Shown here: positions 34,986-44,800 of the stretch, piece after piece
Position numbering within the stretch: position 1 is the first letter of the stretch
Layout: each line of letters starts with the position of its first letter
Made by a program: the position numbers and the translations under genes
DNA from: CAIXSC01 sp046349855
Lineage (GTDB): Bacteria; Planctomycetota; Planctomycetia; Pirellulales; Pirellulaceae
Assembly: GCA_046349855.1 (NCBI GenBank)
Contig: JAXMBM010000012.1
Location: 62,001-126,000 of the forward strand
Direction of reading: 5' to 3'
Length of the DNA: 64,000 nucleotides
Notes under the pieces: generated by a model
Told to the model about the DNA's origin: nothing
Database searches by the model: none
What the model saw: the letters and a program-made list of their open reading frames with translations, nothing else

Positions 34986-35984
34986 ATGCCGGAACCCGTC
35001 ATCGCGGTCGAGGATTTGGCGAAGACCTACCGGGAAGGCTGGATTCGCCGCCGCCGGCTCGACGTACTCCGCGGTCTCAGCTTTTCCGTGGGAGCAGGGG
35101 AGGTCTTCGGGTTGCTCGGCCCCAACGGCGCGGGGAAGACGACTTTCATCAAGATCCTGCTGGGAATCGTCCGGGCCTCGGGGGGACGCGCCACGCTGCT
35201 CGGTCAGCCGGCGGGCAGCCGCCGCAGTCGCCGCCAGATCGGCTACTTGCCGGAAAACCTGCGGATCGGCCGCCATCACACGGCGCTTTCGGCCCTGGAC
35301 TACTACGGTCAGCTGAGCGGGCTGCCGCGGCGAGTGATTCGCCAGCGGGGTGAAGAATTGCTCCACTGGGTCGGACTCTCGGCACGGGCCGGCGACTCCA
35401 TCACCAAGTATTCGAAAGGGATGCTCCAGCGACTGGGTTTGGCTCAGGCCCTGCTCCACGAACCCCAGCTTGTCATCCTCGACGAACCGACCGATGGACT
35501 CGATCCCGTCGGTCGATCCCAGGTGCGCAACGTGCTGCTGCAACTCAAGCAGCAGGGCAAGACGGTGTTCGTCAACAGCCATATCCTGCAAGAGGTGGAA
35601 CTGGTCTGTGACCGAGTGGCGATCCTCGACAAGGGACAGCTGCGGTACGTTGGCCCCGTGCAAGATGTCACTCGGCACGGGGGGCTGGGAGCGGCGATGG
35701 GAGCGCCGACGGACGGCGGAGCGGCCACGGAGCTGGAGGTTGTTTTCGAGTTGCAGGGGCGGAGTGACCTGATCCGCGCCGCTTTTGGGAACCTGAGTGG
35801 TGCGCTGTGGGACGAGCTGCCGGGAGGTATCGTCCGCGTGACGCTGCGTCTCCCCGATCAGGCCCGCGTCGACCGCACGCTCGATGCGCTCCGCCAGCAG
35901 GGGATCAGCATCATCGGCCTGACTCGCCGCCGCCTGACTCTGGAAGATGCCTTCCTGGCGATCGTGGAAACTGTCGATTCTTGA
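34986..35984 (+). CDS. ABC transporter ATP-binding protein
   Basis: A 332-residue ABC ATPase of the ABC-2 / drug-export type. Walker A GPNGAGKTT is at 45-53, the Q-loop lies near GYLPENLRIG, the signature is YSKGMLQRLGLAQALL, Walker B is LVILDEPTDGLDP and the switch is NSHIL. The C-terminal 90 residues (about 240-332) form the regulatory extension typical of CcmA/NatA-like exporters. It starts at ATG 34986, the first Met before the family N-terminus. The stop is 20 bases before the permease gene, so both belong to one exporter. The substrate is unknown. Confidence 0.93.
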   Translation: MPEPVIAVEDLAKTYREGWIRRRRLDVLRGLSFSVGAGEVFGLLGPNGAGKTTFIKILLGIVRASGGRATLLGQPAGSRRSRRQIGYLPENLRIGRHHTALSALDYYGQLSGLPRRVIRQRGEELLHWVGLSARAGDSITKYSKGMLQRLGLAQALLHEPQLVILDEPTDGLDPVGRSQVRNVLLQLKQQGKTVFVNSHILQEVELVCDRVAILDKGQLRYVGPVQDVTRHGGLGAAMGAPTDGGAATELEVVFELQGRSDLIRAAFGNLSGALWDELPGGIVRVTLRLPDQARVDRTLDALRQQGISIIGLTRRRLTLEDAFLAIVETVDS

Positions 35985-36004
35985 GAGGCTTCCCGGTACC
36001 TGAC

Positions 36005-38332
36005 ATGCTGCGTCCCTATCTGGCGATCATTGTTGATTCATTCCGCGAAGCACTCGTCTCCCGCGTGCTGTGGGTGCTGCTGGGACTCATCTCCTTCCTG
36101 CTCCTCATCCTGGCTCCGGCGGGTTACCGCGATGCGGTCACGATCCATCTCTCCGAAGGAGATGTCGCCGACTGGCCGGGCTTTGTGCAGGTGCTGCGCG
36201 ACGCCGCGGCCCACGAGTCCCCTTCGCCCGCGCGGAGGATCGTCTCGCTGCTGGACGAAAAGACGCAGCGCAGCGTGAGGGACTTCGCGCTGCCGGCCGA
36301 AGGGGATTTTGACGGGGCCATGCAGTTTATCCGCAACCTGGGGGCGATCCGCGGCGAGCTGAATCGCGTCATCGAACGGCCCGAACTGTACGATCCCTCG
36401 GCCTGGAGCGAACTCCCCTCGGTAAGCGACGAACTGCAGCAGCTGCTCAACAAGAGCGCCCCGACGCTGTCTTCGGCCGAAGTGGGCCGGCGCAACCGCC
36501 TGCTGCTGGAAGCCGCCTTTCCCGACTGGATCTCGCCCAGCCCTCCTCTGTCGTTTCAGCTGCGATACCTCGTCTGGGACGTGTTCGAACCGCTGCCGTT
36601 CCGGCCCGAGCAATTCCGCCGCGGACTGGATGGAGCGGTCGGCGGTGTAACCAGCCTGCTGGTGGGAGTGATCGGGGTGTTCGTGGCGATCCTCGTGACG
36701 TCGTCGATCATTCCCCAGATGTTCGACCCCGGCCAGCTCCACCTGCTGCTCAGCAAACCCATCTCCCGCTCGCTGCTCTTCCTGGCCCGCTTCATTGGCG
36801 GCTGCGCGTTCATCCTGCTTAACGCCTCCTACCTGATCGGCGGAATGTGGCTCATCCTGGGCTGCCGTTTCCATGTCTGGAATCACCGCGTGCTGCTGGC
36901 GATTCCCATCTACCTGTTCATGTTCGCCGTCTACTTCACGGTGTCGGCACTGGCCGGCATCCTGTGGCGGAACGCCATCATTTCCATCGCCGTCACCATC
37001 CTGTTCTGGCTGACCTGCTTCGGCATCGGGAGCGCCAAGAGCGGTCTGGAGACGTTTTACGTCACGAAGCGGCGGATGACTCAGCTGGTCGACGCCCAGG
37101 ATACGCTGGTGGCGGTCAACGAAATGGGCTTCGCCTCGGCGTGGAACGAGAACACGGGACAATGGGACGAGATCTTCGTCACCGATGTGCAGAAGCAGCT
37201 TCGCCCCGCCATGGTCATGATTCCGACCATTCCACCCGAAATGAAGCCGCTCGGCCTGGCCTACGATTCGTCCCGCGGCCAGCTCATCGGTATCCAGCGG
37301 TCGATACGCAACGGCCAGATGACCACCTACGTCGGCGCGCGGGCCAATGACTGGCGGAGCGTCAACGGAGTGCCGGCCTCGCTGGGAGCCCTGTATCTGC
37401 TCCGCGAACCCGACGGCCGGCTGCTGGTCGTATCGACCACCGGTCTGTATCGGCTCACCGGCGACCCGCTGCGCATCAGCCAGCCCGTCAAGCTGTTCGG
37501 CGTCACCCTGCCGCTGCCCTCCGCCGACGCGTATCAGTCGGTCGGTCCCAATCCGCCGCTGCTGCTTTCTCGCAGCGCCGCTGCCGCGATTCACCCCGAG
37601 ACGGGCGAGCTGGCCGTCTGCTTCCGCGGCAAGCTGACCCTGCTGTCGAAGTCCAGTACGGGCGAGTTCAGCGTACGCCGCGAGGTGAATATCGATGAGG
37701 AGCAGAGTCCCTTGCTGATCGCGGCGCTCGGCGGTCCCCACGTGCTGGTCGGCCGCGACGACGGCCAGTTGTTGCTGCTCGATGGAGCGTCCGGCGAACA
37801 GCGGCAGGAATTCCGCCTCCCGCAGCGGCAGGCGCCGCGGCAGATCGTGGCGGCCAACGACGGTCGCTGGTTCGCCATACTGAGTCACGATCTGCGGCTG
37901 TGGCTGCTCACCGTCGACGATGGTCAGCTGCGTCAAGCGCCGGTGACCGGTCAGGGAGACATCTCGGCCATTCTCCTGCGTGCCGACCAGCGGTTGCTGG
38001 TGGCCGACCGTTCGACGCGCGTCACCGAATACTCCGTACCGGATTTCACCGCCGGCCGGCGCTGGTCGCCACCCGCCAGCCTTTTCGATTCGACCTACCG
38101 CTATGCGGCTCGGCCGCTGTACACCCTATTTCCCAAACCGGGTGAACTGAGTAACACCGTCAAGTACCTGATGTCGGGCCAATCGACGGTGGCGGATGAC
38201 GTGCGCAACCGCCAGGCACCGGAGGCCTCCCGTACGTCCCTCGATCCCTGGTCGCCGGTCTGGAGCAGCGGAGCTTTCATGCTGGTGTTGCTGGCGCTTG
38301 GCTGCCTGTACCTTGAATGGCAGGAGTTCTAG
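36005..38332 (+). CDS. ABC-2 type permease with large propeller-like extension
   Basis: A 775-residue membrane protein. Helix 1 is at residues 20-42 (VLWVLLGLISFLLLILAPAG). Residues 45-205 form an extracytoplasmic loop. A cluster of helices at about 215-345 includes GGVTSLLVGVIGVFVAILVT and LFLARFIGGCAFILLNASYL, typical ABC-2 permease segments. Residues about 400-735 are soluble with WD/propeller-like repeats (AALGGPHVLVGRDDGQLLLL, NDGRWFAILSHDLRLWLLTV), and a final helix (AFMLVLLALGCLYLEW) closes the protein. The paired ATPase is directly upstream. A propeller inside an ABC-2 permease is unusual; the fold is my inference from the repeat pattern. Confidence 0.83.
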   Translation: MLRPYLAIIVDSFREALVSRVLWVLLGLISFLLLILAPAGYRDAVTIHLSEGDVADWPGFVQVLRDAAAHESPSPARRIVSLLDEKTQRSVRDFALPAEGDFDGAMQFIRNLGAIRGELNRVIERPELYDPSAWSELPSVSDELQQLLNKSAPTLSSAEVGRRNRLLLEAAFPDWISPSPPLSFQLRYLVWDVFEPLPFRPEQFRRGLDGAVGGVTSLLVGVIGVFVAILVTSSIIPQMFDPGQLHLLLSKPISRSLLFLARFIGGCAFILLNASYLIGGMWLILGCRFHVWNHRVLLAIPIYLFMFAVYFTVSALAGILWRNAIISIAVTILFWLTCFGIGSAKSGLETFYVTKRRMTQLVDAQDTLVAVNEMGFASAWNENTGQWDEIFVTDVQKQLRPAMVMIPTIPPEMKPLGLAYDSSRGQLIGIQRSIRNGQMTTYVGARANDWRSVNGVPASLGALYLLREPDGRLLVVSTTGLYRLTGDPLRISQPVKLFGVTLPLPSADAYQSVGPNPPLLLSRSAAAAIHPETGELAVCFRGKLTLLSKSSTGEFSVRREVNIDEEQSPLLIAALGGPHVLVGRDDGQLLLLDGASGEQRQEFRLPQRQAPRQIVAANDGRWFAILSHDLRLWLLTVDDGQLRQAPVTGQGDISAILLRADQRLLVADRSTRVTEYSVPDFTAGRRWSPPASLFDSTYRYAARPLYTLFPKPGELSNTVKYLMSGQSTVADDVRNRQAPEASRTSLDPWSPVWSSGAFMLVLLALGCLYLEWQEF

Positions 38333-38342
38333 CCGGGGCACC

Positions 38343-39146
38343 ATGAGTTCCGCTCCACAGCACAATCAACGCGCCTGGGACGACATGGTCCGGGCTCGCC
38401 AGGGATTCACTCGCCCGGCTCGCGACGAAGACTTCGCCAACCCCCTGGCCGTGGTCGACGCCGTCGGCTGGCTGAACGGGGACATCCGCGGTCAGCGCGT
38501 CCTCTGCCTGGCGGCGGGTGGCGGTCGGCAAAGCGCGCTGTACGCGGCGGCGGGCGGCATCGTCACCGTGGTCGACATCAGTCCCGCGATGCTGGAACTC
38601 GATCGCCAGGTGGCCGCCGAACGGCAGCTCACCGTCCGCACGATCCAGACATCGATGGACGACCTGTCGATGCTCGGCGAAGCCGATTTCGATCTGGTGA
38701 TTCAGCCGGTGAGCACATGTTACCTGCCGACGATCGGGCCGGTGTACCGCGAGGTGGCGCGCGTGCTGCGTCCCGGGGGCCTGTACATTTCGCAACACAA
38801 GCAGCCGACGAGTCTGCAGGCGGACATCGTGCCCGGCCCGCGCGGGGCCTACGAGCTGCTCGAACCGTATTATCGCAGCGGTCCGCTCCCGCCGGTCGTT
38901 GGCAGCCGCCACCGCGAAGCGGGGACGCTGGAATACCTGCACCGTTGGGAAGAGTTGCTGGGGTTGCTCTGCCGGGCCGGCTTCGTCATCGAAGATCTGC
39001 TGGAACCGTTCCACGCGCAGGAACAGGCTGCGCCCGGGTCGTTCGCGCATCGCTGCCGCTTTGTGGCCCCATACGTCCGCCTCAAAGCTCGCCGCACCGC
39101 CGCACCGGCCGGTCCAGCCGCCAACCGTCGCATCATCATCGGCTGA
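38343..39146 (+). CDS. SAM-dependent methyltransferase (class I)
   Basis: A 267-residue soluble methyltransferase. The SAM-binding motif I is VLCLAAGGGRQSALYAAAGG, followed by VTVVDISPAMLELDRQVAAE (motif II acidic residue) and FDLVIQPVSTCYLPTI, with VARVLRPGGLYISQHK as motif VI. These match the Methyltransf_11/25 type. The acceptor is not evident. The C-terminal 25 residues are Ala/Arg-rich. It starts 11 bases after the permease stop and 30 bases before the sulfatase gene, so it is part of the ABC operon. Confidence 0.88.
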   Translation: MSSAPQHNQRAWDDMVRARQGFTRPARDEDFANPLAVVDAVGWLNGDIRGQRVLCLAAGGGRQSALYAAAGGIVTVVDISPAMLELDRQVAAERQLTVRTIQTSMDDLSMLGEADFDLVIQPVSTCYLPTIGPVYREVARVLRPGGLYISQHKQPTSLQADIVPGPRGAYELLEPYYRSGPLPPVVGSRHREAGTLEYLHRWEELLGLLCRAGFVIEDLLEPFHAQEQAAPGSFAHRCRFVAPYVRLKARRTAAPAGPAANRRIIIG

Positions 39147-39175
39147 GCACGTCCTCGGCCTGGGAGCTCGCTCGC

Positions 39176-40630
39176 ATGGGACGTTTCACGCCCGCCCTGC
39201 TCGTGGTACTCGGCAGCCTCGGCGGATGGATCGAGTGCGGCGAGTCGGTCTTGGCCGTCGAGCCCCGGCGCTACCACGTCCTGTTCCTCATCGCCGACGA
39301 CCTCACCTCGACCGCCCTCTCCTGCTACGGCAACAAACTCTGCCCGACCCCTCATATCGATCGGCTGGCTGCTCACGGCACTCGGTTCACTCGGGCCTAC
39401 TGCAACGCCACCTACTGCGGACCCTCTCGAGCGTCGTTTCTCTCCGGATACTATCCGCACGCCACCGGTGTTCTGGGCTACACCAGCCCGCGGCCTCAGA
39501 TCGGCGACCGCGCCACCTGGCCCCAGCACTTTCGCCACGCCGGTTATTACACGGCTCGTGTCGGCAAGATCTTCCACATGGGCGTTCCGGGGGACATCGA
39601 ACAGGGAAACGATGGCGCCGACGATCCGGCGTCGTGGACCGAGCGCTTCAACAGTCGCGGCCCCGAGTGGCAGGCACCCGGCGACGGAGAGACTCTCGAG
39701 GGCAACCCGGACGGTCGCAAGCCGGTCGTCGGCGGCAATACGTTTGTCGTCGTCGAGGCCGATGGCGACGACCGGGTGCACGCGGACGGACGGACGGCCG
39801 AGACCGCCACGCAGCTCCTCGCCCAGCATGCCGACGCCCCCTTCTTCCTGGCCGTCGGCTTCGTGCGTCCACACGTCCCGTTCGTAGCGCCGCGGCGGTA
39901 CTTCGCTCCGTTTCTCCCCTACGACAAACTGCCGCTCCCGCAACGCATCCCGGGCGATTGGGACGACATCCCGCCCGCCGGAATCAACTACAAGACCAGT
40001 GTCAACATGAAGATGGATGAGCGGCGGCAGAAGAAGGCCGTGGGTGGCTACTATGCCTCGGTCGCCTACCTCGACGCCCAGGTCGGCCACGTGCTCGATG
40101 CCCTCGACCGCTCCGGCCAGGCCGACAACACCATCGTGATCTTCACCAGCGACCACGGTTATCACCTGGGAGAACACGATTTCTGGGCCAAAGTGAGTTT
40201 GCGGGAAGAGTCGGCACAGGTGCCCCTCATCATTCGCGTCCCGGGTCAGACGCCGGCCGTCTGCCACTCGCTGGTCGAACTGCTTGACCTCTACCCCACG
40301 ACGGCTCGGCTCTGCGGACTGGATGTTCCCGCGCGTCTCCAGGGGCGCGATCTCACGCCCCTGCTGGATGATCCCGAACAGACGGTTCGCGACACGGCGT
40401 TCTGTGTGGCCCCGTCGAGTCGCGGGTTCCTGCTCCGCGACCAACGGTGGGCCTACCTCCAGTACGGCGAAGACGGATCGGGTGGGGCAGAACTGTTCGA
40501 CCTGGAGCGCGACCCCCATCAGTTCACCAACCTGGCGACCGACCCGCAGCATGCCGACACGGTCGCCGCGTTTCGCCGCCGACTGGCCGACAAGCTGCGC
40601 GAGGTCCGCACTCACGATCTGTCGAAGTAG
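39176..40630 (+). CDS. Exported type I sulfatase (iduronate-2-sulfatase-like)
   Basis: A 484-residue secreted arylsulfatase-type enzyme with a signal peptide (residues 1-28). Metal-binding aspartates are in LFLIADDLTS (41-42). The active-site motif CGPSR is at 81-85 (Cys-x-Pro-Ser-Arg), so the catalytic formylglycine would be made from Cys81 by an FGE enzyme. Later motifs are GKIFHMG, GFVRPHVPFVAPRRYF, IFTSDHGYHLGEHDFWAK and EESAQVPLIIRVPG, the pattern of iduronate-2-sulfatase-like enzymes. The substrate is probably a sulfated polysaccharide. It is the last gene of the ABC operon. Confidence 0.92.
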   Translation: MGRFTPALLVVLGSLGGWIECGESVLAVEPRRYHVLFLIADDLTSTALSCYGNKLCPTPHIDRLAAHGTRFTRAYCNATYCGPSRASFLSGYYPHATGVLGYTSPRPQIGDRATWPQHFRHAGYYTARVGKIFHMGVPGDIEQGNDGADDPASWTERFNSRGPEWQAPGDGETLEGNPDGRKPVVGGNTFVVVEADGDDRVHADGRTAETATQLLAQHADAPFFLAVGFVRPHVPFVAPRRYFAPFLPYDKLPLPQRIPGDWDDIPPAGINYKTSVNMKMDERRQKKAVGGYYASVAYLDAQVGHVLDALDRSGQADNTIVIFTSDHGYHLGEHDFWAKVSLREESAQVPLIIRVPGQTPAVCHSLVELLDLYPTTARLCGLDVPARLQGRDLTPLLDDPEQTVRDTAFCVAPSSRGFLLRDQRWAYLQYGEDGSGGAELFDLERDPHQFTNLATDPQHADTVAAFRRRLADKLREVRTHDLSK

Positions 40631-40653
40631 CGATTCGACCGCAGACTCATCCC

Positions 40654-41550
40654 TCAACGCGCCGACATCCCGACCGCGCGGACTCGGAGCACCTCCGACG
40701 CCCCTTGCGCCGCAGGAATGGTCACCGCTCGCTGACACTCCGGACACTTCGCGCGCCGCCCCGCCTGCTCCCGGGCAGCGCGGAGCGTATGCCCACAGTG
40801 TTCGCACCGCCAGCGGATCGGCTCCGTGGCCGCAGCCTGAGGCGCCGCCGGAGACGTAGCCCGAAGTGGAGTCGGTGACATGGCCGCTGGGGGAACGCTC
40901 GCCCGCGGTACTCCGGCCGTTGCTGGTGGCGGCAGCATGGCACCGACCGGACCGTGTGGCGGCGCTCCCGATGGCGGGGGCAAGTATCCTCGCGGCGGCG
41001 CACTCGGCGGCAACGCCGGGACAGCCGGTGGCGGCGGTGGGGCCAGCACTTGAGGAAAAGCAGGCAGAGTGGCTGGCGGCGACTGCGAGGTCATCGGTGC
41101 CGCCGGGGGATGCCACGCGGCTGGCTGGGGAGTCGGAGGGCTCGACGGCACCGGCACATACACAACCACCACGTTGTTCGTCGCCGCCGGGTGGACAGCA
41201 GGAGAGGAAAACGTGGGATCGGGAGGCGCGACGGCCGCGGTCTGGAAGCAGGCGGGCAGTTCGGCTTTGGTGAGTCGGCGCGCCTTGCTCGGTGGCAGAG
41301 CGTGCACGAGAAGAAAAAACAGGCTGGCCCAGCCCGCGGCTCCCATCAAGCCACTCACGACGACCAGGAACATACCGTCTTCGCCGCGTGGTCCCCCCGC
41401 GGCGGCGAAGCCCAGCACCATGGCGCCGATCTCACAGGGAAACCATCCCAGGACAAACGCCACTTGATAGCCTATGGGTTGGTACCCCTTGGAGCGCAGC
41501 GCCGTACCCAATCCGCGACATAACATGGCGATCAGCACGATTTCGCACAT
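40654..41550 (-). CDS. Proline-rich membrane protein with C-terminal zinc ribbon
   Basis: A 298-residue protein starting at ATG 41550 with GGAGGAG upstream. Three hydrophobic segments occupy residues 1-85 (IVLIAMLCRGLG, GYQVAFVLGWFPCEIGAMVL, GLMGAAGWASLFFLLVHAL). Residues 100-240 are a Pro/Ala-rich spacer. The C-terminus carries a zinc ribbon WRCEHCGHTLRAAREQAGRR followed by AKCPECQ. This ribbon is closely similar to the N-terminal one of the protease encoded at 32201-34711 (YRCAACGAPFKVAA), so the two may share a ligand. No enzyme domain is present. It is convergent with the sulfatase gene (23-bp gap). Family not recognised. Confidence 0.75.
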   Translation of the reverse strand: MCEIVLIAMLCRGLGTALRSKGYQPIGYQVAFVLGWFPCEIGAMVLGFAAAGGPRGEDGMFLVVVSGLMGAAGWASLFFLLVHALPPSKARRLTKAELPACFQTAAVAPPDPTFSSPAVHPAATNNVVVVYVPVPSSPPTPQPAAWHPPAAPMTSQSPPATLPAFPQVLAPPPPPAVPALPPSAPPRGYLPPPSGAPPHGPVGAMLPPPATAGVPRASVPPAAMSPTPLRATSPAAPQAAATEPIRWRCEHCGHTLRAAREQAGRRAKCPECQRAVTIPAAQGASEVLRVRAVGMSAR

Positions 41551-41671
41551 TTTCGGCAGCTCCTCCGCAAGGGTTCATTCTGGAAATCCCCTTCGGCGCG
41601 CCGACCGCGACAGCCAATCGCCCATTATTTTTTCCGGCCTCTCCTTCCCCACCCGGCGGCCCGCTTCCGGC

Positions 41672-41856
41672 CTAATTGGACAGCGCCAGCTACTCCGGCT
41701 TCAGGTAGTGTGAAGTGTATATCTGGGTGCGGCTTAGCGTGCATTATGGTAATGCAGGGCATGGTCGTGGATCATTCCGCGATCCGACGTCCGAACACCA
41801 AGGCGTTGGATCGCGGAGCGATCCACGACGATGGCAACCGGGCGCTGTCCAGCTAA
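41672..41856. mobile_element. MITE-like non-coding element, copy B
   Basis: A 185-bp element homologous over its length to copy A at 23488-23676. Ends: CTAATTGGACAGCGCC and GGCGCTGTCCAGCTAAG (inverted over 12 bases). An inner inverted repeat GTCGTGGATC...TTCCGCGATCC pairs with GGATCGCGGAGCGATCCACG, so the RNA or single strand could fold into a long hairpin. It lies between the zinc-ribbon gene and the giant TPR gene. The region 41551-41880 holds no gene. Confidence 0.75.
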
Positions 41857-41880
41857 GCCGCCAGGCTCCGTTTCCTCGGA

Positions 41881-44800
41881 TCAGCCGGTCCGGTGTCGGT
41901 GCCAGAGATACCAGCACCAGCCGGCAAGTCCGCCGCGGAGGGCAGCGACCCGCCCGAGGACGTGGCGATAGATGCGTCCCCGCGCGGGCTCGCTGCAGTA
42001 GGGCATGAATTCGAGCCGGGTCTGGAGGAGCCGCGGGGCCAGGCGAGCGAACACCTGGCGCCGATCCGCCAGCGCGACCTCCTGCGTCTCCAGCAGGAAC
42101 TCGATCAATTGCCGCAGAAACGTGTAGTTGTCGGTCCGCGGTGAGTCTCCGACCGCTTCCTCCGCCTTGCGCAGACTCTCGCGTGCCGCCGGGCTGTTAC
42201 CGGCCAGCGCGGCGTCGGCGGCCAGCCACAGGTGGTGCAGGTGGAGTCCACGGGACGGCGGCAGAGTGAGTGCCCACCGGCTGCATTCCACCGCTTCCTG
42301 TTCACGCCCCGTGTTCTGCAAGGCTTCCGTCACTTGCGCCAGAGCCCAGGGCCGAGCATCCGAGCGACTACGCCAGTCCGAGAACCAGCCTGCGGCGGCG
42401 CGATAATCGCGGAGCAAACTGAAAGCCCAGCCCATCCATCCCCACAACTCGGAGTCACGCCGCAGCCACTCGTGGCTGACCGCGGCAAACCGATGTGCCT
42501 CGGCGCCATCCTTGCGATCCACCACGTTCTGAAGGTACGTGCCCACGGCGGTGTAGCTGAGTTCCCGCAGGGATGTCCGTTGAGCGTCGGTCAATTCGGA
42601 TTGCTCGGAGCGCTGAGCGACGCGCGCCAGCTGAGCATCGAGGTTCACCGGCCCGTTGGCGCAGCACTGCTCCACCCATTTCCAGCCAACGTCCGAAATG
42701 GGGTACTTCTCCATCACCCAGTCTTCGAGACAGGCTCGTACCTCGGCCACGGCACCAGCATCCACCAGCGCTCGAACGGCGACGTTGAGCGCCCAGGGCT
42801 GATGTTCCGGATCGGTGAACACGGCTTCCAGGGCCGATTGGGCGGCGGCCATATCTCCCTGGCGAGCCGCCAGACGCACGGCTCGCGCGTCGAAGAGGTT
42901 GCTCCGGCCGTTCTTCCGCAGCCGCGCGAGCACATCGGCGGCGGCTTCCAGCTGGCCGTCGTCCAGGTGCATGTCCACGAGCTGCAGGCCGGCGAAGTCA
43001 TACCGCGGATTGAGCTCAAACGCTCGTTCGAATGCTTCTCGCGCCCCGTCACGGTCCCCTTTGAGCAGCCGGGCTTCGCCGAGATACCCCAGGCTCACTT
43101 CGTACTGCGGACTGATACGGACAAGCCACTGAGAGGCTTCCAGGTAGCCGTCCAGGTCCTGAGTGGCCTGCGTCCAGTCGGCCAGGCGCGACCAGCCCCA
43201 GTAATAATACGGTTCGTCTGCCAGCACCGCCCGCATTCGCTCGATCGCCCCGGGCAGATCGCCACGCTCGGCCAGCACCCAGGCCGCTCGACCCCGCAAT
43301 GCCGTGGGGGGATGATCGCCGAACAGTGCCGGATGGCAAGCATCGAGCGCTTCGTCGTAGCGGCCCAGTTGCGCGAGCGTTTCCGCCAGCAGATCGCGGA
43401 CTTCATAGTTGCGCGGTCCCAGTTCAATCGCCCGCGCGAATGCGGCGAGTCGTTCCTCCACCTCCTCGGGCTGATCGAGCATACGGCCCAGCACCAGCCA
43501 GCTGCGACTGTCTCCGGGCCGCCGCGCGGTGAGTTCCCGGGCCGTGGTCCGAGGCAATTCGGGACGCTCCATCCGCTGCGACCAGTGTTGCAGCAGATCC
43601 CAACCCCGGGATAGTCCAGGTTCGGTCTGCACTGCCTGCCGTACCGTTTCCAGTGCCGCGTCCCGCTGGTCCTGTTTCCATTGCGTCTCGGCCAGCAGCA
43701 TGCGGACGGCCGCGTCGTGGGGCTGCCGAGCCACGGCGGCGGTGAGGATCTCGGTTGCGCGGACATAATCTCCCTGCTGATACAACAGGCTGCACCAGCG
43801 CCGTACGGCCACACCCCACGACGGATTGATCCGATAGGCATTCTCCAAGGCTTCGCGTTCGCCGTCCCCATCCAGCCGCGCCCGACAGACCTCGGCGCGA
43901 TCCAGCCAGAGCCGCGGCAGCAGCGGGAAGCGACTCGTCGCCTCGCACGCCACTCGCCACGCCTCATCCAATTGATCTGTGTCGAGCAATTGGAGAATGA
44001 CGGCCGACCAGGCGTGCCAGAGATCGGGACGGTGCCGCAACGCGTCCTGCAGTCGCCCCAGGAGTTCCGCCGGTTCCAACGTGCTGGCCGCATGCTCGCG
44101 GAAAGCCAGCAGGCCGTCGCCAAAGATCACCTGCTGCTCCAGCTGTTCCTGGAAGAACTCGAGCGCCGCTCGGCGTTCCGCCAGCGTCTCGCACAAATCT
44201 ATCCAGCCCGCCAGCGCCGCATCGTTATCGATCGACGTGGCGAGCGCCTGCCGCAGCGCCTGTTTGGCTTCGGTCGTCCGCTCTTCCGCCTGCAGGAGGC
44301 GGGCCTGGAGCAGGAACTGGGACGGATGCGACGGTTCGAGTCGGCCCGCGGTCTCGCACGCCACCCAGGCCTCGGCCAGCCGCCGCTGACTGCCCAGCAG
44401 GAATCCCAGCTCCCGGTGTGCCCAGGCATTGTCGGCACTCACCTCAATCAATCGCCGCACAATCGGTTCGCGTACCTCGACCGGCTCTTCGCGTACCCAT
44501 TCGACCCACAATTCGTGGAGCGGGATATGGTGGGGGAAACGGGCACAGGCGGCCGCCAGATGCTGCTGCGCCGCGGCATCCCCCTCGCGGGCAAACAGCA
44601 GCCGCACCAGCGCGGTGTGGGCATCGAGCGCCAGCGGGGACAGTTCGAGCACCTCGCGCCACAGCTCCAGCGCGTCGGCCGGTCGATCTTCCGACACCGC
44701 CAGACGGGCCGCCGTGCGCAGCCACAGCGCCCGCGGCGCCTGCCCCCGAGCTTGCTCCACCAGCTCGCGGACGCGCGGCAGATACTCGGAGCTGCTGGTC

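Noticed and set aside
36038..37936. Very long antisense frame (632 codons) opposite the ABC permease
   Set aside because: No family motif, His/Gln/Arg-rich composition typical for antisense frames in high-GC genes, and the plus-strand gene is well supported. The same applies to 43681-46371, 38870-41116, 48079-50121, 32789-34324, 55695-57227 and 8904-10292.
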